DNA of 64,000 nucleotides from Pseudomonas sp. B21-015. Lineage in GTDB: Bacteria; Pseudomonadota; Gammaproteobacteria; Pseudomonadales; Pseudomonadaceae. The notes beneath the pieces are model-generated. The model was not told where the DNA came from, did not search any database, and saw nothing but the letters and a program-made list of their open reading frames with translations. Both the position numbers and the translations under genes were made by a program. This document shows, piece after piece, positions 27,501-35,093 of the stretch. Each line of letters starts with the position of its first letter. The stretch's first letter is position 1. The stretch lies in NCBI RefSeq assembly GCF_024749285.1, contig NZ_CP087196.1, positions 2,852,001 to 2,916,000 of the forward strand, in the 5' to 3' direction.

Positions 27501-28523
27501 CTACTTCAGGTTGCTTTTGAAGAACGTGGTCAACTTGGCGAATGGAATGAGGTCGACCCGGTCGTAAAGATCCACATGCCCGGCATCTGGAATGATGAGC
27601 AGTTCTTTGGGTTCGGCAGCCCGTTTGTAGGCATCCTCACTGAACTCGCGTGAGTGTGCTTGGGCGCCAGCAATGAGCAGCAGCGGGCGAGGGGAGATAG
27701 TCTCGATGTCGTTGAACGGATAGAAGTTCATGAACTTCACGTTGCTGGTCTGCATCGGCATGGTGGTTGTCTGCGCCGATGCGCCAGCCGGAGTGACTTC
27801 GCCTCGCGGGGTGCGATAAAAGTTGTAGAACTCGTCGCCTACGGCGTTGCCGGTCAGTTTGAGCGGCGTGCCGCCGGTGTAGCGGATTTCACCGCCCTGG
27901 AATTCGGCATAGCGCTGCTCGCTCGCTTCGCGAATGATCTGCTGGCGTTGTTCTACCGTTACACCGTGCTTGAGGCCGTTACGATTGGCCGCGCCCATGT
28001 CGTACATGCTGACGGTGGCGATGGCCTTCAGACGCGGATCGATCTTGGCCGCGCTGATGGCGAAGCTGCCACTGCCACAGATGCCGAGGACGCCGATTCG
28101 TTCACGATTGACGATCGGGTGAGTGCCGAGAAAGTCCACAGCGGCACTGAAGTCTTCCGCGTAGATATCTGGCGAAACAGCTTGGCGAGGCGTGCCCTCG
28201 CTCTCGCCCCAGAAGGACAAGTCCAGCGACAGCGTGACAAACCCCTGCTCGGCCATTTTGCTGGCGTACAGGTTCGCACTCTGTTCCTTTACCGCACCCA
28301 TGGGATGGCCCACGATGATGGCTGCATTTTTCGTTTTCGGGTCGAGGCCTTTCAGGGTGAACAGGTTGCCCACCACCTTCATGCCGTATTGATTCTTGAA
28401 GGTGACCTTTTCTACCGTCACTTTTTCGCTTTTGTAGAAGTTGTCCGCGCCGTTCGACAGATCGGCTCCCGTTGAAGAAAAAGAGGTAACAAGCAGCCCT
28501 AGGGCAAGCAAAATGCCTTTCAC
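27501..28523 (-). CDS. Secreted alpha/beta hydrolase (YcjY-like)
   Basis: 340 aa starting at a GTG seven bases after AAAGGA. An N-terminal signal peptide (MKGILLALGLLVTSFSSTGA) sends it to the periplasm. The hydrolase core shows IIVGHPMGAVKEQ, the elbow LGICGSGSF and a late histidine in PDAGHVDLYDR. The elbow carries Cys rather than Ser, as in YcjY/dienelactone-hydrolase relatives, so a Cys-His-Asp triad is likely. The gene sits 44 bp downstream of the alcohol dehydrogenase and probably shares its transcript. The substrate cannot be told from the sequence. Confidence 0.82.
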   Translation of the reverse strand: MKGILLALGLLVTSFSSTGADLSNGADNFYKSEKVTVEKVTFKNQYGMKVVGNLFTLKGLDPKTKNAAIIVGHPMGAVKEQSANLYASKMAEQGFVTLSLDLSFWGESEGTPRQAVSPDIYAEDFSAAVDFLGTHPIVNRERIGVLGICGSGSFAISAAKIDPRLKAIATVSMYDMGAANRNGLKHGVTVEQRQQIIREASEQRYAEFQGGEIRYTGGTPLKLTGNAVGDEFYNFYRTPRGEVTPAGASAQTTTMPMQTSNVKFMNFYPFNDIETISPRPLLLIAGAQAHSREFSEDAYKRAAEPKELLIIPDAGHVDLYDRVDLIPFAKLTTFFKSNLK

Positions 28524-28567
28524 TGGATAGTCCTTTCGATTGGGTGGTTATTCGCTGGCGCCTTCGC

Positions 28568-29617
28568 TTAGCCAGCCAATGTGGCGTTGTCGATCACGAA
28601 GCGATACTTGACGTCGCCCTTGAGCATCCGCTCATAGGATTCATTGATCTGATCGACCCGAACCAACTCGATGTCGGCGACGATGTCGTGCTCGGCGCAG
28701 AAATCCAGCATCTCCTGCGTCTCGGGGATACCGCCGATCATCGAGCCGGCAATCGTTCGTCGTTTCATGATCAGGTTGAACACATTGGGCGATGGATGCG
28801 GCGAGGCGGGCGCACCGACCAGGGTCAGCGCGCCATCGCGCTTGAGCAGAACAAGGAAGGCATCGAGATCGTGGGGGGCTGCGACGGTGTTCAGAATGAA
28901 GTCAAAGCTCCGGGCATGCGCGGCCATCTCTTCAACGTTGCGCGACACGACAACCTCGTCGGCGCCCAGTTGCTTCGCCGCTTCGCGCTTGGATTCAGAA
29001 GTGGTGAACGCCACGACGTGGGCGCCCATCGCGTGGGCCAGCTTGATGCCCATGTGGCCCAGGCCACCGATGCCGACCACGCCGATTTTCTTGCCCGGCC
29101 CGGCGTTCCAGCGACGTAATGGGGAATAGGTGGTGATGCCCGCACACAGCAGGGGTGCGACGGCGGCCAGTTGTTCTTCGGGATGGCGGATACGCAGAAC
29201 ATAACGTTCATGCACCACGATGTTTTGCGAGTAGCCGCCGAGCGTCCAGCCGGGCTCGTCCGGGGTCGGGAAGTTGTAGGTGCCGACCATGCCGTCGCAA
29301 TAGTTTTCCAGACCCGTGGCACAGTCTTCACAGTGTTTGCAGCTGTCGACGATGCAACCGACGCCGACCAGATCGCCGACTTTGAAATCCGAAACATGCG
29401 CGCCTACCGCCGATACACGACCCACAATTTCGTGCCCCGGTACGCAAGGAAATTGCGTGCCGGCCCACTCGGCTCGTACCTGATGCAAGTCCGAATGGCA
29501 GATGCCGCAAAATGCGATATCGATCTGAACGTCATGGGCGGCGGGTGTACGGCGAATGATTTGCAACGGCTCAAGGGGCTTGTCGCCCGCATGAGCACCA
29601 TAGGCTTGTACAAGCAT
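28568..29617 (-). CDS. Zinc-dependent alcohol/aldehyde dehydrogenase (CAD/YahK-like)
   Basis: 349 aa, the family's usual length. Catalytic zinc ligands are visible as Cys40 (CGICHSD) and His62-Glu63 (PGHEIVG). The structural zinc set is Cys93, 96, 99 and 107, and the cofactor fold is GVVGIGGLGHMG. Such NADP(H)-linked enzymes reduce a broad range of aldehydes. GAGGA lies seven bases before the ATG. A divergent AraC regulator starts 166 bp away, an arrangement like yqhC with its aldehyde reductase, which suggests aldehyde detoxification. Confidence 0.9.
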   Translation of the reverse strand: MLVQAYGAHAGDKPLEPLQIIRRTPAAHDVQIDIAFCGICHSDLHQVRAEWAGTQFPCVPGHEIVGRVSAVGAHVSDFKVGDLVGVGCIVDSCKHCEDCATGLENYCDGMVGTYNFPTPDEPGWTLGGYSQNIVVHERYVLRIRHPEEQLAAVAPLLCAGITTYSPLRRWNAGPGKKIGVVGIGGLGHMGIKLAHAMGAHVVAFTTSESKREAAKQLGADEVVVSRNVEEMAAHARSFDFILNTVAAPHDLDAFLVLLKRDGALTLVGAPASPHPSPNVFNLIMKRRTIAGSMIGGIPETQEMLDFCAEHDIVADIELVRVDQINESYERMLKGDVKYRFVIDNATLAG

Positions 29618-29782
29618 GGGAGAGTCCTCGATGGCTTTGTCGGATGAACATTCTCCGGCCCTGCCCAGACTCCCTGTAGTGCATTGCGCTGGATTACTTG
29701 CCTGATTCTATGAGTCTCTGTTTTTTTGCAGGACGGTCGCGAGCGGGCGAGTTAGAGTTCAGCGAAGAGGTACAAGACGAAC

Positions 29783-30709
29783 ATGACGATCAAACACGAC
29801 ACCGCTGCTCAATACCTATCGCCACAAGAAACGCTTGCGCAGATCATTGGCGCGCAGATCCCGGAACCAGGTGACTACGGAACGCCCATTACGGGCCTCG
29901 GCTTTTTCAGGCGCGAACATCCATCGCCGCCCGTCGTCTGCATGGTCGAGCCAAGCATCATCCTCGTCGCCCAAGGTGAGAAACAGTTGTGGGTAGGTGG
30001 CGAGAGCTACCCTTATGACACGTCGCGATTTCTGATCACCTCATTGGACTTGCCTGCCAATTCAGAGGTGCTGGCGGCAAGCCCGGAGCAGCCATGTCTG
30101 GGGCTGACTTTGAAGCTGGATCTGCGCATGCTGGCTGAGCTGATAGTGCAGGGTGACTTGCCGCCAACCCGTGAACGATCAGTGGTGAAAGGTGTAGGGA
30201 TTGGTTCAGTAACGCCTGCCATGTTGGCGTCGTTCGAGCGCTTGCTGGCGCTACTCGATGAACCTGAAGCCATCCCTGTGCTTGCGCCCCTGATTCAGCG
30301 CGAAATTCACTATCGTCTCTTGAAGAGTGATCAGGCTGCCAGGTTGCGGCAGATTACCTCGGTCGATGGCCAGGGTTATCGCATCGCAAAAGCCATCGAC
30401 TGGCTGAAGTTGAATTACGCCTCGGCGCTTCGCGTCGAAGAACTTGCGGCGCGAGTGCAGATGAGCACACCCACCTTTCATCACCACTTCCGCCAGCTCA
30501 CCTCGATGAGCCCGTTGCAGTACCAGAAGTGGTTGCGATTGAACGAGGCGAGGCGATTGATGCTCAACGAGCATCAGGAAGTATCAAGCGCAGCGTACAA
30601 GGTCGGCTATGAAAGCCCGTCGCAGTTCAGCCGAGAATACAGCCGTCTGTTTGGCGTACCCCCCAAGCGGGATATTGCGATGTTGCGAGGGCAGGGGGTA
30701 GCAACATAA
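29783..30709 (+). CDS. AraC-family regulator with AraC_N cupin domain
   Basis: 308 aa. The N-terminal half (about 20-175) is the AraC_N type seen in YqhC relatives (PSIILVAQGEKQLWVGG, ITSLDLPANSEV). The C-terminal half has two helix-turn-helix motifs (LRVEELAARVQMSTPTFHHH and SSAAYKVGYESPSQFSREY). It is divergent from the dehydrogenase-hydrolase-MFS run and is its likely activator, perhaps sensing aldehydes; the effector is inferred from the family and the neighbour. Confidence 0.88.
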   Translation: MTIKHDTAAQYLSPQETLAQIIGAQIPEPGDYGTPITGLGFFRREHPSPPVVCMVEPSIILVAQGEKQLWVGGESYPYDTSRFLITSLDLPANSEVLAASPEQPCLGLTLKLDLRMLAELIVQGDLPPTRERSVVKGVGIGSVTPAMLASFERLLALLDEPEAIPVLAPLIQREIHYRLLKSDQAARLRQITSVDGQGYRIAKAIDWLKLNYASALRVEELAARVQMSTPTFHHHFRQLTSMSPLQYQKWLRLNEARRLMLNEHQEVSSAAYKVGYESPSQFSREYSRLFGVPPKRDIAMLRGQGVAT

Positions 30710-30978
30710 ATACGCCATGTCAGACAGCATTCATCTAAACGGTCGCGAAATTACCGGTCATCTGGACTGCCGTTGTTCCACCAGGCAGGCCCTCGTTCTT
30801 CAAGTTCTACCTTGGCTGAGTGGACGTGCGATCTCGCCGCGACCGGCGTCATCAGGACGGTTCTCAGCTGGCAGCGCTTGGGGTGTCTCATAGAGGTATC
30901 TTCAGTAACTCACCCCGACACCTTCAAAAAGTCGTTAGCACAAACTGATGAGTCAATGAACGTGCTCAGCAGCTAAGG
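30710..30978. other. Gene-free gap after the AraC regulator
   Basis: 269 bases with a weak frame on the plus strand that has no ribosome site and no recognisable motif. I see nothing functional here. Confidence 0.5.
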
Positions 30979-31053
30979 CTATACAAGACCGACAAACGAC
31001 AGAATAACCAGGACAATCACAACAGCCCCGACGATGTAGATAATATTGTTCAT
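30979..31053 (-). CDS. 24-residue single-helix membrane peptide
   Basis: MNNIIYIVGAVVIVLVILSF plus four residues: one hydrophobic helix with a short polar start. It follows an AAAGGTGG ribosome site five bases before the ATG at 31053. Peptides of this type recur as tiny conserved proteins in pseudomonads and other proteobacteria; no function is established as far as I know. It is far too short for normal gene callers. The longer frame that includes it upstream is meaningless. Confidence 0.7.
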   Translation of the reverse strand: MNNIIYIVGAVVIVLVILSFVGLV

Positions 31054-31189
31054 GAAAACCACCTTTCTATTCCAACAGGATTGCGACACCACGGTGCCTA
31101 ATACAGATGACACCTTCGTTCGCGGTTCCGTTCCCCGAACCCGTCTTGGAGACGGCACCTCGCAGCAACCTCGGCTAATTTTCGCTCCC

Positions 31190-31383
31190 TTGACTGCGGC
31201 ATTCAGCGCCGGCCGCATCTCATCAGCGGTGTAATCGCTGTGGAAGACATCTTTCAAGTACCGCCGCGAGTGGAGTACGCGCTGACAGCGCTTGGTCATG
31301 CACTCGGCCCGGCTATGACAGCCCTTATAGTCTGGGCTGAGCTTCGTCACCTGCACGACGCCAAGTGCATGGAAACTACTTAG
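31190..31383 (+). pseudogene. C-terminal remnant of an HxlR-family regulator
   Basis: Read from about 31237, the plus strand gives VEDIFQVPPRVEYALTALGH followed by LGPAMTALIVWAEL and a stop at 31381. This matches the C-terminal half of HxlR proteins and the intact copy at 25 kb (VPPRVEYEMTAKARALGP). Just upstream, in another frame, LTAAFSAGRISSAV looks like the preceding recognition-helix segment, so a frameshift lies near 31235. The winged-helix N-terminus is gone. Confidence 0.8.
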
Positions 31384-31503
31384 CGACGATGAGCTTGCGG
31401 AACGTTAATCCGTCATGTTCGATCACTCAAGCGTCAGCCCGGTTCGCGCCTGATCGACTGAAGTTTGTGATTGCTCGGAAAAGTCGCTCAAAACGGTCGA
31501 TTT

Positions 31504-31527
31504 GTGACTATATGTCTTATCGGTCAC
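31504..31527. promoter_or_regulatory. RND-operon operator, copy 1 (before the tetR gene)
   Basis: 24-bp dyad of the form GTGACYAT-N8-WYRGTCAC, extended here to TTGTGAC/GTCACAA. It lies 38 bp upstream of the TetR start codon, the place for autorepression. Confidence 0.75.
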
Positions 31528-31565
31528 AAGTTGTCAGTCCTCGATAGGATGAGTAAGCTGTTCCC

Positions 31566-32192
31566 ATGAATCAGCCATCGATATCTTCATCTTCGCCCAG
31601 CCCCCGTGGCCCAGCCGATCACGACATTCGAGACCAGATTGTCGCGGCAGCCAACGAACACTTCAGTCAATACGGCTATGGTAAAACCACGGTTTCCGAC
31701 CTGGCCAAGGCCATCGGGTTTTCAAAGGCCTACATCTACAAATTTTTTGATTCCAAGCAGGCGATCGGTGAAGCCATCTGCGCAAATTGCCTGGCAGAAA
31801 TCGTCGCGGCTGTGGAGCAGGCTATCAATGTAGAAGACCTGTCGCCGACGGAGCGCTTTCGACGTTTGGTCAAAACTGTGATCGCCACAGGTGTGGATCT
31901 GTTCTTTAACGACCGAAAACTCTATGACATCGCAGCGTTCGCGGCGTCGGAAAGCTGGCCCAGTTCGCAGGTTTATGACGCACAGATCAAACGCTTCGTT
32001 TTGCAAATCGTGCGGGAGGGGCGAGAGATTGGTGAATTTGAGCGCAAGACTCCGCTGGACGAGACAGTAGAAGCGATACATCTCGCGCTGCGACCATTCG
32101 TCAACCCTTTGCTGTTGCAGTACAACCTCGATTTCGTCGAGGAGGCGCCCACGCTCACCTCCAACCTCATCTTGCGTAGCCTCATGCCTTGA
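31566..32192 (+). CDS. TetR-family repressor of the adjoining RND efflux system
   Basis: 208 aa. The N-terminal helix-turn-helix is typical (YGYGKTTVSDLAKAIGFSKA, then YIYKFFDSKQAIGEAI). The C-terminal effector domain is helical and variable. It is transcribed toward the outer-membrane gene, which runs the opposite way, and a terminator separates them. Four copies of a 24-bp dyad lie around it, one before its own start and two in the divergent efflux promoter region, which strongly suggests that it represses the pump and itself. No clear ribosome site precedes the ATG, so the exact start is less certain. Confidence 0.88.
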   Translation: MNQPSISSSSPSPRGPADHDIRDQIVAAANEHFSQYGYGKTTVSDLAKAIGFSKAYIYKFFDSKQAIGEAICANCLAEIVAAVEQAINVEDLSPTERFRRLVKTVIATGVDLFFNDRKLYDIAAFAASESWPSSQVYDAQIKRFVLQIVREGREIGEFERKTPLDETVEAIHLALRPFVNPLLLQYNLDFVEEAPTLTSNLILRSLMP

Positions 32193-32256
32193 CCTTCGGC
32201 TAAAGGTTTACGGTATACCCTGGGTAAGCGACAGATCACCAAACGGCTCTCACTTT

Positions 32257-32290
32257 GCCCTTCGTCCATCCGTCGAAGGGCATCTTATTT
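32257..32290 (+). terminator. Intrinsic terminator after the tetR gene
   Basis: Stem GCCCTTCG/CGAAGGGC (8 bp, 9-base loop) followed by ATCTTATTT, 64 bp past the tetR stop. Confidence 0.7.
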
Positions 32291-32299
32291 ATCTGTGTT

Positions 32300-32323
32300 G
32301 TGACCATTAGCTGAATTGGTCAC
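32300..32323. promoter_or_regulatory. RND-operon operator, copy 2 (at the outer-membrane gene's stop)
   Basis: The same 24-bp dyad, GTGACCAT-N8-TTGGTCAC, overlaps the stop codon of the outer-membrane gene between two convergent genes. It is not in an obvious promoter; it may be a looping site or a relic. Confidence 0.65.
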
Positions 32324-33765
32324 ATGGCTTCAGGTGGTTGCCAGCCACCCCCTAGCGATTTGAATGCCGCAACCGCCGCTCGTGCCGATTCCGTTCGCGC
32401 TTGTGCCCGAGCATCGGAAGCCTGCAGCATCGTCTCGTCGGCGTGCAGGACATCGATCAGGCTGGCCGTGCCTTTCTCATAGGCAATGAACGACGATTGG
32501 CGAGCCTGTGTCAGAGACGCCTCTCCCCCGGTGAGGGTGGTTGCTTGAGCTTCCCGATTCACCAGTGAGGAGAACGCGTTCTCGACATCCTCGGTGGCGC
32601 GCAGCACGGACTGATGGTAAGCGGCCAGGGTTTCGGCTTCCTGCCCCTTGGCTTGGTCGATTTGGGCGTTTATGCGACCGAAGTCGAAGAGCCTCCAGCG
32701 CAGTCCCAATACGCCCGCCGACTGGCTGGCGCCGCTGGTGAAAAGATTGCCTGCGGATACAGCCGTGGCACTGCCCAGCAATGCGCTAAGGGAGAATTTC
32801 GGGTAGTACTCGGCAATCGCCTCCCCGATGCGTGCGTTTGAGGCCGCAAGACGGCGCTCAGCCACAATGAGGTCTGGCCTGCGGCGCAGCAAATCGGCCG
32901 GCGTTCCCATCGCCTTTAACTGCGGCGCTACAGGAATGCTCCCCGCACTTGCCAGTTGTGTGCGGTGAGTACCTGGCGGCGTGCCGAGCATTACATCCAG
33001 CGCATTCATGGCAGCATCCAGGCCGGTCTGCAGGACAGGCACTGTCGCTTGGACCTGCGATAGCGCCCCCTCGGTCTGGCGAACCTGATAGTTGGCGGCG
33101 AGCCCCTTGCTGTAGAGCAATTGGACTTTCTCTAGTAGCTCCTGCTGTGTTTTGACTTGTCGGTTCGCAATGTCCAGCCGGGTCTGCAGTCCGCGGACAG
33201 TGATGTAGATATCAGCGGTCTGCGCGGCGATGGCCAATCGTGTGGCGGCGACGCCTGCCTGGGAAGCCTGGTACTCGGCCAGAGCAGCCTCGCGTCCGCG
33301 GCGCAATCCGCCAAAGACATCTACCTCCCAGCTGGCATCGAGGTTGGCCTCGTAGGCGCTTGCGTACCGATCATTGCCAGGCGTTGAGTTCAACACCTGG
33401 CCGAGCGGCGTCTCGATTGACTGGTAGGAGCGTGCGGCCTGTCCGCTGATGTTCCCTGAGGGGAGTAAAGCGGCATTTGCAGCACCTAGTCCGGCCCGCG
33501 CCTGTGTGACTCGCGCCGATACCTGCGCCAGGTCCAGATTCTGCTCAAGCGCCTTGGAGATGAAGTCGGTTAGCACTGGATCACCAAAGCCTTCCCACCA
33601 AGCTACAAGGCTGGTCGGCGTCGCTCCACGACGCTGTTCGACAGAAGGCTGACCCAAGTAACGATCCGAGAGCGGAGCGTCTGGACGATGGTAGTCCGGA
33701 CCGACCGCGCAACCTGCCGATAAGCCGGCGCTGACCAAAAGAGCGATTGGACGGAGGGGAGGCAT
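32320..33765 (-). CDS. NodT-family outer-membrane efflux lipoprotein (RND system)
   Basis: 481 aa. The start at 33765 has AAGGA six bases before it and opens a lipoprotein signal peptide with lipobox LSAGC followed by AVGPDYHRP, the usual N-terminus of OprM/NodT channels. The body holds the two TolC-like repeats with long helices (DLAQVSARVTQARAGLGAAN; QATVPVLQTGLDAAMNALDV) and conserved LLRRRPDLIVAERRLAASNA. It would form the trimeric outer-membrane duct for the adaptor and pump encoded divergently. It is unusual that this gene is split off on the other strand from adaptor and pump. Confidence 0.9.
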   Translation of the reverse strand: MPPLRPIALLVSAGLSAGCAVGPDYHRPDAPLSDRYLGQPSVEQRRGATPTSLVAWWEGFGDPVLTDFISKALEQNLDLAQVSARVTQARAGLGAANAALLPSGNISGQAARSYQSIETPLGQVLNSTPGNDRYASAYEANLDASWEVDVFGGLRRGREAALAEYQASQAGVAATRLAIAAQTADIYITVRGLQTRLDIANRQVKTQQELLEKVQLLYSKGLAANYQVRQTEGALSQVQATVPVLQTGLDAAMNALDVMLGTPPGTHRTQLASAGSIPVAPQLKAMGTPADLLRRRPDLIVAERRLAASNARIGEAIAEYYPKFSLSALLGSATAVSAGNLFTSGASQSAGVLGLRWRLFDFGRINAQIDQAKGQEAETLAAYHQSVLRATEDVENAFSSLVNREAQATTLTGGEASLTQARQSSFIAYEKGTASLIDVLHADETMLQASDARAQARTESARAAVAAFKSLGGGWQPPEAM

Positions 33766-33791
33766 TGAGATTCCTTCAATAGAGGATATTT

Positions 33792-33825
33792 GTGACCATA
33801 TTACTAAATAGTCACACTCTGTCAA
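33792..33825 (-). promoter_or_regulatory. Promoter of the outer-membrane gene with operator copy 3
   Basis: On the minus strand TTGACA (33820-33825) and TAATAT (33798-33803) are 16 bases apart. The 24-bp operator dyad (33792-33815) fills the spacer and covers the -10, so bound TetR would block polymerase. Confidence 0.75.
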
Positions 33826-33913
33826 TTGAGGCGATTTGAGCGAATGTTGGTTTCTTCTCGGGGGCGGCGACGGTTTCGGTGTTGATCTTGAGAAGCTGAA
33901 TGTTTCATGGTTC

Positions 33914-33949
33914 GTGACCATTGACACATATGGTCACTAGACTGAGAAT
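33914..33949 (+). promoter_or_regulatory. Promoter of adaptor-pump operon with operator copy 4
   Basis: TTGACA (33921-33926) and GAGAAT (33944-33949) are 17 bases apart. The 24-bp operator (33914-33937, GTGACCAT-N8-ATGGTCAC) has the -35 hexamer inside it, an arrangement for direct repression. Confidence 0.75.
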
Positions 33950-33983
33950 GTGGCGCTCGTCCTATTTTTAAGTAAGGGAATCT

Positions 33984-35093
33984 ATGCGCCGGCTTCGACC
34001 TTCCCCCATTGCCGCTTGCTTGTTGCCTCTTGTCCTGACGGCATGTGGCGACTCATCCACCGTTGAAGATCCGCGCACGCATGCTCCTCTGGTCAGGTCC
34101 GCAGCGGTTCAGGGGGCCTCCGACGCCTCACGTTCTTTCACGGGTGTCGTGGCTGCCCGCGTCCAGGGCGATCTGGGTTTTCGGGTATCAGGCAAGGTGC
34201 TTGAGCGTCTGGTTGACACCGGTCAGACCGTTAAACGTGGTCAGCCACTCATGCGCCTCGACCCAATCGATCTGGGGTTGCAGGCGCGCGCACAGCAAGA
34301 GTCGGTCATAGCCGCTCGGGCCCGAGCCAAGCAGACTGCAGATGACGAGGCTCGGTATCGCGACCTGGTCGCCGCAGGTGCTATTTCTGCATCGGCCTAT
34401 GACCAGATCAAAGCCGCAGCGGATACCGCAAAGGCGCAGCTTGGCGCCGCTGAAGCGCAGGCTGATGTAGCTCGCAATGCTTCTGGTTATGCGGTGCTGT
34501 TTGCGGATTCCGACGGCGTTGTGGTGGAGACGCTCGCCGAGCCCGGGCAAGTTGTCAGCCCGGGACAGCCCGTGGTTCGATTGGCGCGGGCAGGGCAGCG
34601 CGAAGCCATCGTGCACCTGCCCGAGACGTTGCGCCCCGCGGCAGGATCCATCGCGCAGGCGACGCTTTATGGCAATACCACGGATGCTGTTGCAGCGAAG
34701 CTGAGGCTGCTTTCTGACTCGGCCGACCGAATGACACGCACCTTCGAGGCGCGGTATGTGCTTGAGGGGGCGCTGGCCAATGCACCAATAGGTTCGACCG
34801 TCACGCTTCGGATCGCTGAAGGCGCCGCGCAAGGGCAGGGGCTGCAAGTACCGATCGCTGCCGTTTATGACCCAGGCCAAGGCACTGGCGTGTGGGTCAT
34901 CGCCGGTACGCCGGCGAAGGTGGCCTGGCGACCTGTACAAATCCTGGGCTTGAGCGACGACACAGTGCGAGTCGCGGGCGACCTCAAAATCGGCGAGCAG
35001 ATCGTAGCGTTAGGCGCACATCTGTTGCGCGAAGGTGAACAGGTGAGATTGCCTCAACAGGATGACGCCAAAGTTGCCGGGGGTCGTCCATGA
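33984..35093 (+). CDS. RND periplasmic adaptor (membrane-fusion) lipoprotein
   Basis: 369 aa. The signal peptide ends in the lipobox LTAC, so the mature protein is a lipid-anchored periplasmic adaptor. The lipoyl halves are DLGFRVSGKVLERLVDTGQ and VVETLAEPGQVVSPGQPVV, flanking an alpha-hairpin rich in Ala, Gln and Lys (about 95-160); beta-barrel and membrane-proximal domains follow. The stop overlaps the pump start as ATGA, so the two are translationally coupled. The promoter 35 bp upstream contains the shared operator. Confidence 0.92.
   Translation: MRRLRPSPIAACLLPLVLTACGDSSTVEDPRTHAPLVRSAAVQGASDASRSFTGVVAARVQGDLGFRVSGKVLERLVDTGQTVKRGQPLMRLDPIDLGLQARAQQESVIAARARAKQTADDEARYRDLVAAGAISASAYDQIKAAADTAKAQLGAAEAQADVARNASGYAVLFADSDGVVVETLAEPGQVVSPGQPVVRLARAGQREAIVHLPETLRPAAGSIAQATLYGNTTDAVAAKLRLLSDSADRMTRTFEARYVLEGALANAPIGSTVTLRIAEGAAQGQGLQVPIAAVYDPGQGTGVWVIAGTPAKVAWRPVQILGLSDDTVRVAGDLKIGEQIVALGAHLLREGEQVRLPQQDDAKVAGGRP

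Noticed and set aside
33766..33927. 54-codon N-terminal extension of the outer-membrane lipoprotein
   Set aside because: It would run through the promoter and operator; the shorter start has a ribosome site and opens a lipoprotein signal.
31504..33937. Repeated 24-bp dyads as a CRISPR-like or IS-end array
   Set aside because: Spacing is irregular, two fall on promoter elements, and all surround one TetR-efflux system, so operators explain them.
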